A stretch of 64,000 bases of DNA from NCBI GenBank assembly GCA_036382775.1, contig DASVHD010000046.1:1-64000 (forward strand), read 5' to 3'. A model generated the notes under the pieces. The model was not told where the DNA came from. It worked only from the letters and a program-made list of their open reading frames with translations, and made no database searches. Below are positions 48,928 to 57,530 of the stretch, in pieces; positions within the stretch are counted from its first letter, which is position 1; the number at the start of each line of letters is the position of its first letter. Source of the stretch: a bacterium (GTDB lineage Bacteria > Hydrothermota > Tepidihabitantia > SM23-42 > JAOAFX01). The position numbers were made by a program, and so were the translations under genes.

Positions 48928-50961
48928 ATGAAGAAATTATTTTTCATTCTGATCAGCGCGGCACTTATCATCGCGGGATGTGCGCAGAAGACCGAGCCCC
49001 TTACGGGTGAACCGGGTGGCAAGCTCGTGATCGGCACCACCGAGTTCCCCGAAGAACTCTCGCCTTTGTCGCCCTCAGTTTTCAGTTCCAATGATATTCT
49101 GGACCTTTTATATATGCACCTTCACCGCATTGATCCTGAGACCGGTAAAATGAAACCGGAACTCGCTTCGTCCTGGGAATTTTCCGAGGACCTGTCTTCG
49201 ATCACCTATTACCTGCGCACTGACGTCAAGTGGTGGGATGGCGAACCCGTAACGGCCGAGGACGTTCTGTATACCTACGAAAGAATGACTGATCCTGATT
49301 TCGGCTACTCCGATATCGCCCGGATAAGGTTCATAAAAAAAGCTGAACTAATTGGCACCCATGCGATCCGTTTCACTTTCGACCGCGTGTACGCCGACCT
49401 GCTGACCGATTCCGATATCATGCCTGTGCCCAAACACGTGTATGAAAAACTCAAGGCCGATTTCGGAAAAAAGCCGATCGGCAATGGTCCGTACAAAGTC
49501 AAGGAGTTCAACGCCGGCAGTTCGTTGATCATGGTCGCGAACGAGGGGTACTACCGGGGCAAGCCGCCGCTTGATGAGATCGACCTGATCAATTTCACAA
49601 ACCCGGATTCCATGATCGCGGCATTTTCGCAGGGCAGCCTGGACTTGATACTTGATATCGCGCCGACCGCGGCTAAGTCCCTGAGTGCCAACAAGAACGT
49701 GACCGTGGATTCCCGGCCCGGCAACAGTTACACGTACGTCGGCTGGAATCTCAACAACGAAGACCTGAAGGACAAGGATGTGAGAAAGGCGATCAGCATG
49801 GCGATAAACCGGTCCAAGATCCTCAATGATATCTTTGCGGGTATGGGTACGCTTTCGCTGGGGCCTTTACCGCCGACATCATGGGGATACAGCGAAGACA
49901 TCGCGCCCGTCGAGTACAATCCCGCGAAGGCCAAGGAGATCCTAAGGCAGAAGGGATACGGCGACAAGAACAAAAATGGATATCTGGAAAAGAACAACCA
50001 GGAGTTCACTCTCAACATCATTACCAATATCGAAAACCCGGACCGCGTGGCTATCCTGGGTAATATCGTGAACGACCTTAAAAGTTTGGGCATCAAAGTG
50101 AATGCGCGTGATCTTGACGCCGCCGCGTTCATCCAGTCCCTCGTGAGCAGGAATTTTGACGGATTTGTCATGGGTTGGAGCGTCGGTGAAAAGATCGATC
50201 CGACCGCGTACTGGTATTCAGAACCGGCCAGGGGCAAGTTCAATTTCATATCATACAAAAACCGCACGGCCGATTCGCTTATCGATGAAGGCGTAACCAT
50301 GCTGAACCGCAAGAAGGCCAAGGAAACATGGGGTCAATTCCAGAAGATAGTGTACGAGGACCAACCTTACACGTTCCTGATCGTGCCCAATCGGATCTCG
50401 GCAAGTTATCTGCGGGTTAAAGGCGCGGGTGAAGGCATCCAGCTGGCGAGCGTCTATTCTTATTGGATACCCGAAGCAGAACGCAGGGTGGCGGTCGCTT
50501 ATGTACCGCCGAAGAAGCCAGAGGTCGTGACGCCCGCGGTCCCTGAAAAGGCCGAGAAGCTGCCAGAGATAAAACCCAAGACGGTCCTGGCCCCGGAGAA
50601 ACTGCTGGAAGCCGCCGCGAAGAAAGAAACCACAGCCGTTGCCGTGACAACCCCGCCGGTTGCGCCGCCTGTCATTCCGCCAAAAGCATCGGTTATTACC
50701 AGACCTATTCCTAAGAAACAGACATCGCCCAAGTATCCGGAATCAGCCCGTGCACTGGGTGCGACCGGACGGGTGGTCGTGAGGGTGATCGTGGGTATTG
50801 ACGGCAAGGTCAAAAACGTGATTATTTTATCAAGTTTCGGCAACCCCGCGTGTGAGGAAGCAGCTCTGGCTGCCGCGAAAAAGTGGGAGTTTGAGCCGGC
50901 TACAAAAGACGGCGTGCCGTTCGAGCAGAACACGGCGATCCCGTTCGATTTCAAACCATAG
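48928..50961 (+). CDS. Peptide-type ABC substrate-binding lipoprotein fused to a TonB C-terminal domain
   Basis: 677 residues. A lipoprotein signal (KKLFFILISAALIIAGC) precedes a family 5 solute-binding domain (~25-525): KLVIGTTEFPEELSPLS, PELASSWEFSEDLSSITYYLR, WWDGEPVTAEDVLYTYERM, GNGPYKVKEF and DKDVRKAISMAINR are all typical of DppA/OppA-like proteins. A Pro/Lys/Glu linker (~527-599) leads to a TonB_C domain (~600-677): SPKYPESARALGATGRVVVRV, VGIDGKVKNVIILSS, EEAALAAAKKWEFEPA. TonB proteins normally have an N-terminal membrane helix, so this combination is unusual. No permease or ATPase genes are adjacent. The start is fixed by AAAGGAGG; the 13 codons upstream are untranslated leader. Confidence 0.88.
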   Translation: MKKLFFILISAALIIAGCAQKTEPLTGEPGGKLVIGTTEFPEELSPLSPSVFSSNDILDLLYMHLHRIDPETGKMKPELASSWEFSEDLSSITYYLRTDVKWWDGEPVTAEDVLYTYERMTDPDFGYSDIARIRFIKKAELIGTHAIRFTFDRVYADLLTDSDIMPVPKHVYEKLKADFGKKPIGNGPYKVKEFNAGSSLIMVANEGYYRGKPPLDEIDLINFTNPDSMIAAFSQGSLDLILDIAPTAAKSLSANKNVTVDSRPGNSYTYVGWNLNNEDLKDKDVRKAISMAINRSKILNDIFAGMGTLSLGPLPPTSWGYSEDIAPVEYNPAKAKEILRQKGYGDKNKNGYLEKNNQEFTLNIITNIENPDRVAILGNIVNDLKSLGIKVNARDLDAAAFIQSLVSRNFDGFVMGWSVGEKIDPTAYWYSEPARGKFNFISYKNRTADSLIDEGVTMLNRKKAKETWGQFQKIVYEDQPYTFLIVPNRISASYLRVKGAGEGIQLASVYSYWIPEAERRVAVAYVPPKKPEVVTPAVPEKAEKLPEIKPKTVLAPEKLLEAAAKKETTAVAVTTPPVAPPVIPPKASVITRPIPKKQTSPKYPESARALGATGRVVVRVIVGIDGKVKNVIILSSFGNPACEEAALAAAKKWEFEPATKDGVPFEQNTAIPFDFKP

Positions 50962-50987
50962 AGCCGGCGTTAAAAGCATGGTCCATA

Positions 50988-51019
50988 CAAGGGGGAAAGC
51001 CCGGTCGGTTTCCCCCTTG
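50988..51019 (+). terminator. Terminator hairpin overlapping the next promoter
   Basis: CAAGGGGGAAA pairs with TTTCCCCCTTG (11-bp perfect stem, 10-nt loop). The last three bases of the 3' arm are the first three bases of the TTGACA -35 of the next gene. There is no T-run. Confidence 0.65.
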
Positions 51020-51044
51020 ACAATTTATGGAATATCAATATAAT
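51017..51044 (+). promoter_or_regulatory. Promoter of the 51102 gene
   Basis: TTGACA (51017-51022), 16-nt spacer, TATAAT (51039-51044). The leader carries AAGGAGG. Confidence 0.8.
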
Positions 51045-51101
51045 CTAACATGAAGAGCAATAAAGGATGGTCGATCATGATAGGATCTATCAAGGAGGTC
51101 C

Positions 51102-52196
51102 ATGAAACATATAACCGTGATACTCTTTCTTATATGTTGTTTATTCGGTGAATGGCAGCAAACTGAAGAAATAGTCCTACCAAAGGGCATACAAATAAAC
51201 GATATCGCGATCAGCAAGGAAGGCGAGATCTGGCTGCTTTCGTCGGCTACGATATTAAAGCTTGAGCCATCGTCTAAAACACCTTTGATAATAAGCGGGA
51301 TCTCGGGTGCTAGACTATTCGCGATCGGTGACGCCACGGTCTATCTGGTAAGGGACAATAACCGCCTGGCGCTATTTGACATCAATAAGGGAACCGACGA
51401 GGAATCCGAAGCCATATTCGCCGCACCGAGCAAGTTAAAGGTCGTGTCCGCGGCAGGCCAGAATTCCCTGATCGCACTGGAAGCAGGGCGCTTGACATTC
51501 TGGGAAAATGGGAAAATGGTGGGCGCGATCCCCGCGGATGCGCAAAAGTTCGCCACGGTACCGCTGGCTGATTATGCCGAATCATCAATACCGCTGTACA
51601 CGCTTAAGGATAACCGTGTCTACGCGTGGACCGGCGGGGCGTTCCAGCACGCAGAAAACTACCGGAACCGGGTCGTCTATAGTTCGTCCGGCACGATCCT
51701 CGATATAACTGCGGACAAGAGCGGCAAGCTTTATATGCTTTTCGCTGATTCCATCGTCGTGCTCAACAGCGAAGGCAAGTATACCGGCAAGGTTCAGACA
51801 CCGGGAATGCCATCTGAGAGCGAATTGATCGCTAATCCAGCAAACCAGAGTCTTGTACTGTTCGACAAAACCAACCGGAAACTGGTTATGTTCAACGAGA
51901 CCAAAAAGGACAACGGCGACCTTATTACTTTGAACAAGAACTCGCCTAACCCGGTCGACAATTACACCGAGATCGAGTTCACGCTCGGCCGGTCGCTGAA
52001 CATTACAATGACAGTTTATAATCTTATCGGCGAACCGGTCAGGGTGCTGGCCAAGGGACAGTTCGGTATGGGCACGCATCGCGTGCACTGGGATGCGTGC
52101 GACCAGAAAGGCAACCTCGTTCCCAACGGCGTTTATTTCTATCGCCTGGAATCGAATAAGGGCGTCGCGATAAAGCAGCTGGTCGTGCTAAGATAG
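51102..52196 (+). CDS. Secreted beta-propeller-like protein with FlgD-like C-terminal sorting domain
   Basis: A short signal peptide (KHITVILFLICCLFGEW) starts the 364-residue protein. The middle is a series of short strand pairs of the type 'GEIWLLSSATILKLEPSS', 'GDATVYLVRDNNRLALFDI', 'KSGKLYMLFADSIVVLNSEGKY', consistent with a six- or seven-bladed propeller that I cannot assign to a family. The last ~85 residues form a FlgD Ig-like/sorting tail (NSPNPVDNYTEIEFTLG, ITMTVYNLIGEPVRVLA, GNLVPNGVYFYRLES, KQLVVLR). This is the fourth such tail in the window. CAAGGAGGTCC precedes the ATG. Confidence 0.78.
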   Translation: MKHITVILFLICCLFGEWQQTEEIVLPKGIQINDIAISKEGEIWLLSSATILKLEPSSKTPLIISGISGARLFAIGDATVYLVRDNNRLALFDINKGTDEESEAIFAAPSKLKVVSAAGQNSLIALEAGRLTFWENGKMVGAIPADAQKFATVPLADYAESSIPLYTLKDNRVYAWTGGAFQHAENYRNRVVYSSSGTILDITADKSGKLYMLFADSIVVLNSEGKYTGKVQTPGMPSESELIANPANQSLVLFDKTNRKLVMFNETKKDNGDLITLNKNSPNPVDNYTEIEFTLGRSLNITMTVYNLIGEPVRVLAKGQFGMGTHRVHWDACDQKGNLVPNGVYFYRLESNKGVAIKQLVVLR

Positions 52197-52220
52197 CATA
52201 CTGGTAAAGACCCGGACTGG

Positions 52221-52613
52221 ATGGCGCGGAGAAACGGTCGGTTGGTGGGGTTGATCCGGGAATCGTTGAGCATCTTCAACGTGGCGCTAGCGCACCAGAA
52301 GCAGGATGTGGTCGAAACGCTGCTGTTAAACTTGATCTACACCGGTCAGGTCGCCACCTGCCTGCCGAAACAATCGGTCATCCAGGGCCGGTTTTTTTTC
52401 ATCCGCCCGCTGTATTTTTTTGACAAGGAGCTGATCAAAAAAATCGCCCGCGCCTGCGGTATACCCGGTGATGCTAATACCTGTCCGTACAGTCAGGATA
52501 ACAAGCGGGAGAAAATAAGGCTCTTTCTGCGGGATGTCCAGCGTGATTACCCGGATGTTTATCGCGGGGTATTCAACGCCCTCTTCAACCTGAATAGAAG
52601 TTATCTGCCTTAA
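52221..52613 (+). pseudogene. N-terminally truncated TtcA/TilS-family (PP-loop) remnant
   Basis: The 130 codons align in pattern with the C-terminal half of TtcA-type tRNA-thiolating ATPases: NVALAHQKQDVVETLLLNLIYTGQ (the ALGHHxxDxxETxLLN motif), FFFIRPLYFFDKELIKKIARACGIP (IRPL...), and CPYSQDNKREKIRLFLRDV. The ATP-binding PP-loop (SGGxDS) and the CxxC pair that should precede them are absent, and only 24 bp separate this frame from the previous gene. It is therefore probably a decayed gene or a partial domain. The ARRNGRLVGLIRE at its start corresponds to the RRRR-G segment midway through TtcA. No clear Shine-Dalgarno sequence is present. Confidence 0.6.
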
Positions 52614-53155
52614 GGTGCGAGCGTAAATGTTCGGACCGGGTCGTACTTTGGTCCTTCCGGTCTGAGTGTCGATTTGAAAAGGGTGATGCGGTCGACCATG
52701 AAAGCGTCGGTGTGTAGTTCCTGCTTAAGGATGTCATCGACCGGGCAGAATGTTTTTACCCGGCCAAAAGTCAGGTGGGGATGGAATTTTTTATCTTCGA
52801 TCTTGCATCCGAACCGCGCCATGTTCCGGTCCAGGTTTTCTGCGATCGCGATCATCGAGTCGCCGCCCTGAATAACGCCGGCCCAGAGAACGCGGGGCTG
52901 CCGCGGACCGGGGAAACATCCGATTCCTGATACCTGAACCATGAATTGCGGCACCGACGCTACGGTTTCTGCGATCGCCGGGATGATTTCATCCTTCGCG
53001 GCATCAGATATTTCGCCCAGGAACTTCAAGGTAATGTGCAGGTTTTCGTACGCCACCCATTTTATCGACATTCTTTTTGCTTTTCCCGCTTCGATTATCT
53101 TGGATACTTTATCCCGGATAATGGCGGGCGTTTCGATGGCGATAAATGCTCTCAT
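52610..53155 (-). CDS. thpR: RNA 2',3'-cyclic phosphodiesterase (2H family)
   Basis: 2H phosphoesterase (LigT/ThpR) that opens 2',3'-cyclic phosphates in RNA. Both catalytic HxT motifs are present: NLHITLKFLGE (H40, T42) and HPHLTFGR (H127, T129). The N-terminus MRAFIAIETP is typical. The length is 181 aa. The open frame extends 18 codons upstream, but the ATG that overlaps the pncC stop (ATGA) is preferred. It is the last gene of a minus-strand run beginning with pdxJ. Its 3' end overlaps the TtcA remnant by 4 bp. Confidence 0.9.
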   Translation of the reverse strand: MRAFIAIETPAIIRDKVSKIIEAGKAKRMSIKWVAYENLHITLKFLGEISDAAKDEIIPAIAETVASVPQFMVQVSGIGCFPGPRQPRVLWAGVIQGGDSMIAIAENLDRNMARFGCKIEDKKFHPHLTFGRVKTFCPVDDILKQELHTDAFMVDRITLFKSTLRPEGPKYDPVRTFTLAP

Positions 53156-53691
53156 GACGCTTTGCCTTTGCTCACGAGCGCCTTCAAGGTTTGCAGGGAG
53201 CCAAGGCATGCATTTTTACGGATAAAAGCGCGGCTGCCGTGGAACTGAAAGCGTTGCACCAGACAGACATTTTTATCCGCCGCGGACACGTACACGAGCC
53301 CAACTGGTTTTGATCTGGTGCCGCCCGCAGGCCCGGCAATGCCCGTTATGCTGATCCCGATATCGGAGCCGGTTATCTGCCTGACGTGCTGCGCCATTTC
53401 CCGGGCCGTACGCGCGCTCACCGCGCCGGATGTCAGCAGGGTCCGCGATCTTACTCCGACGACGCGTTGTTTAACGGTATTAGCATAGGCGATGATCCCG
53501 CCGAGAAAATAAGCGGAACTGCCGGACCGGCTCGTGATCATACTGCCGAGCATGCCGCCGGTGCACGATTCGCAGACGCTGATCGTCAGGCCGCGGCTGG
53601 TCAGGGTATGTTGGAGATCCTTCAGAATATGCGGTACCCTGTCATTCGTTGTTCGGCGTCGCCGCTCGTATCGTTTTTCGTTCATCGCCAT
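53152..53691 (-). CDS. pncC: CinA C-terminal domain protein (nicotinamide-nucleotide amidohydrolase, PncC-like)
   Basis: Stand-alone CinA C-terminal domain; PncC deamidates NMN in NAD salvage. The motifs are ISVCESCTGGMLGSMIT (E-S-C-T-G-G), SAYFLGGIIAYANTVKQRVVGV, SGAVSARTAREMAQHVRQ and GISITGIAGPAGGT. The domain begins near residue 22 of this start. The first ~20 residues (NEKRYERRRRTTNDR) are highly basic and not typical, and no Shine-Dalgarno sequence is seen, so the start could be either of two ATGs (53691 or 53685). The gene overlaps thpR by 4 bp. Confidence 0.85.
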   Translation of the reverse strand: MAMNEKRYERRRRTTNDRVPHILKDLQHTLTSRGLTISVCESCTGGMLGSMITSRSGSSAYFLGGIIAYANTVKQRVVGVRSRTLLTSGAVSARTAREMAQHVRQITGSDIGISITGIAGPAGGTRSKPVGLVYVSAADKNVCLVQRFQFHGSRAFIRKNACLGSLQTLKALVSKGKAS

Positions 53692-53782
53692 ACGTAGTCC
53701 GTTACCGTACAACAACGCCGTGCAACGATACGGGCCGCCAGGACGTATAACGAAAAACGGTTTTTCAGGACAGTATTCATTG

Positions 53783-54247
53783 TTACTTGAACCTGATAAA
53801 CGCCTGCAGGACGATGACCACTACCATGGTATAGACCGCAGCTCCCAGGTCGTCCAGCATGATGCCCCAGCCGCCGGGAAGTTTCTCCAACTGGCGCAGG
53901 GGCGGTGGTTTGACGATGTCGAACAGCCGGAACAGCACAAAGGTAATGGCCAGCGGTATGATCTTTAGGGGTGTGAAAAAAAGGGGGAGCAGCAGGCAGG
54001 CATATTCGTCGATGACGATCTGTCGAGGGTCCTTACCCATGGTCTTTGACAACTGGTCGGACAGAAAGATCCCTGCGGCAAAAAGCCCGATACTGATAAC
54101 CAGGTAAAAGATCTTGAAAGATATAAGGCAATACCAGACGGCAACGCTGATCAGGCATGCGAAAGTCGCGGGCGCGAACGGAATGTAACCGGTGAAAAAT
54201 CCGGTGGCGAATAATAGACGCAGGAAACGCAGTAATCGCAGGATCAC
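53783..54247 (-). CDS. pgpA: Phosphatidylglycerophosphatase A
   Basis: Membrane enzyme removing phosphate from phosphatidylglycerophosphate in PG synthesis. The motifs are ATGFFTGYIPFAPATFACL (the G..P.APGT-like motif near the N-terminus) and DPRQIVIDEYACLLLPLFF (the catalytic I-DE segment). FVLFRLFDIVKPPPLRQLEKLPGGWGIMLDDLGAA is near-invariant in the family. The length of 154 aa from the GTG at 54247 fits PgpA; the frame remains open to 54370 but that part overlaps secF and includes an ATTCGTGTAATTCGTATA repeat. No Shine-Dalgarno sequence supports any start, so the N-terminus is uncertain. Confidence 0.88.
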   Translation of the reverse strand: MILRLLRFLRLLFATGFFTGYIPFAPATFACLISVAVWYCLISFKIFYLVISIGLFAAGIFLSDQLSKTMGKDPRQIVIDEYACLLLPLFFTPLKIIPLAITFVLFRLFDIVKPPPLRQLEKLPGGWGIMLDDLGAAVYTMVVVIVLQAFIRFK

Positions 54248-54308
54248 TTCGTTCGCAGGAGGCGCAGGATTCGTGTAATTCGTATATTTATATTCGTTGG
54301 ATTCGTTT

Positions 54309-55211
54309 CTATTTCTTGCCCTTCTTCGGGAAGCGTTCGTTCCAGTCGACGACCAGGGCGCAGACCACAAAGGTCGAGGAATAGGTTCCGAAGATCAGGC
54401 CGACGATCAGCGTGAATGCGAAATCGGCGATGACCGGTCCACCCACGAAGAACAGTAAAAATAGCGAAATGATCACGAAGGTACCGGTCAGTACGGTCCT
54501 TGAAAATGTCTCATTGACGCTGTTGTTGATCAGGTCCCGGTATGGCAAGCCGCGCATTTTTTTATAATCCTCGCGAACGCGGTCGGAGATGACGATCGTA
54601 TCATTGATCGAATAACCGAGGATCGTGAGAAGCGCGCCGATCACCGGGATGGTGAATTCGCGGCCGGTCAATACCAGCGCGCCGGTCGTGATCAGGATAT
54701 CGTGGAATAAGGAAATGACCGAGGCCGCGCCAAAGCGAAAGTCGAACCGGAACCATACGTAAACGCCCATCAGGAACAGGCAGAGCAGTACGGCGAATAT
54801 CGTGTTGCGGGTCAATTCCTGGCTGATTTTCGGTTCCACGGTTTCTTTTGCTCTGAGTTCGGGCAGATTGTCATTGAAATCCAGCTTTAACCGGGTGATG
54901 ACTTCATCGGCGAATTTTGCCGGGTCTTTTTTCTCAACGGAACGGATCACGAATTCATTGGTCCCGGCCAATTTCTGTATCGATGCCTGAGCCTGGCCGA
55001 TCTTACCCAGCGAAACGCGAATGTCGCCGGTTTCCACTGTTTTTTCGAACCTTACCCATATCAGGGCACCGCCCGTGAAATCCACGCCCAGCCGCGGTCC
55101 TTTGATAAAGATCAGCAGCAGGGCGATAACAACGCAGGCAAGCGAAAAAATATACGCGTACTTTCGAAAGCCCATAAAATCGAGATTGGGATTTTTAACC
55201 AGTTCAATCAT
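54309..55211 (-). CDS. secF: Protein translocase subunit SecF
   Basis: RND-type membrane protein that, with SecD, uses the proton motive force to complete Sec export. Diagnostic segments are FMGFRKYAYIFSLACVVIALLLI, GPRLGVDFTGGALIWVRF (the G-(I/V)DF-GG motif), IPVIGALLTILGYSINDTIVISDRVRED (the GYSxNDT motif in TM4) and SRTVLTGTFVIISLFLLFFVGG. Six membrane helices are predicted in 300 residues. It follows secD by 1 bp. Confidence 0.96.
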   Translation of the reverse strand: MIELVKNPNLDFMGFRKYAYIFSLACVVIALLLIFIKGPRLGVDFTGGALIWVRFEKTVETGDIRVSLGKIGQAQASIQKLAGTNEFVIRSVEKKDPAKFADEVITRLKLDFNDNLPELRAKETVEPKISQELTRNTIFAVLLCLFLMGVYVWFRFDFRFGAASVISLFHDILITTGALVLTGREFTIPVIGALLTILGYSINDTIVISDRVREDYKKMRGLPYRDLINNSVNETFSRTVLTGTFVIISLFLLFFVGGPVIADFAFTLIVGLIFGTYSSTFVVCALVVDWNERFPKKGKK

Positions 55212-55212
55212 G

Positions 55213-56727
55213 TTATATCCTCAGTTTTGATGTTTCAAACTTCAAAGTGAAGTAATCAAGCACCGCTTTCGTCACAAAGACCGCAGTGATCAAGTTCGTG
55301 ACCAACCCTATGATCAGGGTGAGGGCAAAGCCTTTTATCGGTCCGGTTCCGAAGATGTAGAGGACGATACCCGTGATGATGGTCGTCATATTGGAGTCGA
55401 ATATCGCCAGCCAGGCGCGCGAAAATCCCTGGCTGATGGCGGTCCTTATCGTCTTGCCGATCTTAAGTTCTTCGCGGATCCGTTCAAAGATCAGAATATT
55501 AGCGTCCACCGACATGCCGATAGTCAAGGCAATACCGGCGATCCCGGGCATGGTTAGCGTGCCATGGAACGCTGACAAAATGCCGATAAGCAGGATGATA
55601 TTGAGAGCCATCGCAAAGTCCGCGATCAACCCGGAAAGCGAGTAGTAGATCAACATGAAAAGGACAACCACGGCCGCGCCGAGAAGCGCTGCCCGTATGC
55701 CGCTGGTAATCGAGTCGCGGCCGAGCGATGGTCCGACCGAACGTTCTTCCACGATTTTGAGCGGAGCCGGCAGAGCGCCGGCCCTGAGCACGATCGCCAG
55801 GTCGCGTGCCTCATCGGCCTTGAACTGACCTGAGATCATGGCCCTGCCCTGAGGGATCCGCTCGCGGATCACCGGCGCCGACTGGACCATGTTATCAAGC
55901 ACGATCGCGAGCCGTTTGTTGATGTTCTTGCCGGTGATCGTGGCAAATCTCCGGGCAGCATCGCGTTTGAACTCCATTTCTATGTACCAGCTCCCGGTAT
56001 ACTGCAGTTCCGAACCCTGATACGGCTGGTGACGGGCATCGCGTATCGCTTCACCGGTCATTTCCGGTTCCTTTTTGAGCACGTAGATGCGCCTGACGTC
56101 CCGGCTTTCGTATTTTTCCTTGGGGCCGAAGGCGATCTGGATGTCCGCAGGCATTGCCGTTTGGGCCCTTGTCAGCAGGGCGTTGACCGAATCTTCATCC
56201 CTGACATCGATCCCGGCGTCGCGCTCCACGCTTATGAAATACGACGACAGCGGTTCCTCAAAAGCCATCGTGTCGCCGCCTTGAAGGAACCGGTCGACGG
56301 TCTTGAACACATCGTTCGCCCTTTCGTCCTCAACCAACTTGAATTCCAGGTGGGCTATCTTTCCGATAAGGTTAACGGCTCTATCGCGGTCGACTCCGGG
56401 CAGCTGGACAAGGATCCTTGATGTCGACTGTTTTTCGATGATCGGTTCGAAAACACCGAACTGGTCGATGCGGTTCTTGATGATCTCGAGCGCTCGGTCA
56501 CGCAGGTCAGAGGGATTTTCACTGGATACGGTCGTATCAACCTCGAGGATAAGGTGCATGCCGCCTTTGAGGTCGAGACCAAGGTGGATCGCCCGTTTCA
56601 TGAGCGCATTTTCTTCATTTTTAGAAAGTCCTTGTGCCGTGTATACTCTGATCGTAGGGTAGAGCGTGTAGATCCCGACCGCGAGCAATACCAGCACAAT
56701 TATCATTCTAAGACCGATATTCTTCAT
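55213..56727 (-). CDS. secD: Protein translocase subunit SecD
   Basis: 504 residues: N-terminal TM, a periplasmic P1 region ([43 protein letters not shown]), a second periplasmic piece with [43 protein letters not shown], and the RND membrane half. In that half [30 protein letters not shown] carries the family Gxx[11 protein letters not shown] motif. It overlaps the end of pdxJ by 4 bp and is followed by secF after 1 bp. Confidence 0.97.
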   Translation of the reverse strand: [504 protein letters not shown]

Positions 56728-57434
56728 CTTGCTCCTTTGATGATGGAAACCATTTCAGCGGTTGCCTGTCTCATGCCGACGAAAACTGCGCGCGCGATGA
56801 TCGCAAATCCGATGGAATATCCGCTGATCTCCGGGAACCGCAGCAGCGGCAGGATATTGCGGTAATCAATGCCGTGGCCGGCGTGGATCGTGAATCCTTC
56901 CCGGCGCGCGGCTTTTGCGGCGCGCGCTATCTGGATGAGCGCGTTCCGGTAATTTTTCAGTTTGGAATATTCATTGGTATTGATCTCAATATATTGTGCG
57001 CCGACGCGCACTGCTTCTTTGATCTGCTCGATATCGGAGTCAATAAAAATACCGACCCTGATACGCTGGTCCTTGAGACGGGATATGATCGGCCTGAGGT
57101 CTTCTTTGCTCTGCAGCAGGTTCAAGCCGCCTTGAGTAGTGACTTCGTCTGATGATTCAGGCACCAGGGTGACGCGGTGAGGTTTGACCGAAAGCGCGAT
57201 CTTCGCCATTTCCGGCGTTGCCGCCATTTCCAGATTTAACTCGGTTTTGATGATATCCCTGAGGAGCCTGAGATCCCGTTCCTTGATATGCCTGCGGTCG
57301 GCCCTGAGATGGATCGTGATACCGTCAGCGCCGGCCAGCTCGGCTTCGACCGCGGCGTAGACCGGGTCTGGAAAGTCTTCCCGGCGCGCTTCCCGCAAGG
57401 TCGCGATGTGATCGACATTGACGGATAATTCCAT
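56724..57434 (-). CDS. pdxJ: Pyridoxine 5'-phosphate synthase
   Basis: PdxJ condenses 1-deoxyxylulose 5-phosphate with 3-amino-2-oxopropyl phosphate to make pyridoxine phosphate (DXP-dependent B6 route). The TIM-barrel motifs are LSVNVDHIATLREARREDFPDPV, GADGITIHLRADRRHI, VTLVPESSDEVTTQGGL and IHAGHGIDYRNILPLL, ending YSIGFAIIARAVFVGM. The length is 236 aa. It heads the pdxJ-secD-secF run. The -10 lies 5 nt before the ATG, predicting a leaderless message. Confidence 0.96.
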   Translation of the reverse strand: MELSVNVDHIATLREARREDFPDPVYAAVEAELAGADGITIHLRADRRHIKERDLRLLRDIIKTELNLEMAATPEMAKIALSVKPHRVTLVPESSDEVTTQGGLNLLQSKEDLRPIISRLKDQRIRVGIFIDSDIEQIKEAVRVGAQYIEINTNEYSKLKNYRNALIQIARAAKAARREGFTIHAGHGIDYRNILPLLRFPEISGYSIGFAIIARAVFVGMRQATAEMVSIIKGAR

Positions 57435-57439
57435 GGGCT

Positions 57440-57467
57440 ATTATAACCAGAAAAACCATGGTGTCAA
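57440..57467 (-). promoter_or_regulatory. Promoter of pdxJ-secD-secF (leaderless)
   Basis: Minus strand: TTGACA (57462-57467), 16-nt spacer, TATAAT (57440-57445); 5 nt to the ATG. Confidence 0.82.
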
Positions 57468-57530
57468 CCTTGCTTATAATGAAGGCTTCGAGAGAGCGAT
57501 GAATATTTTTTCAAGGCTCTCTGGATCGTC

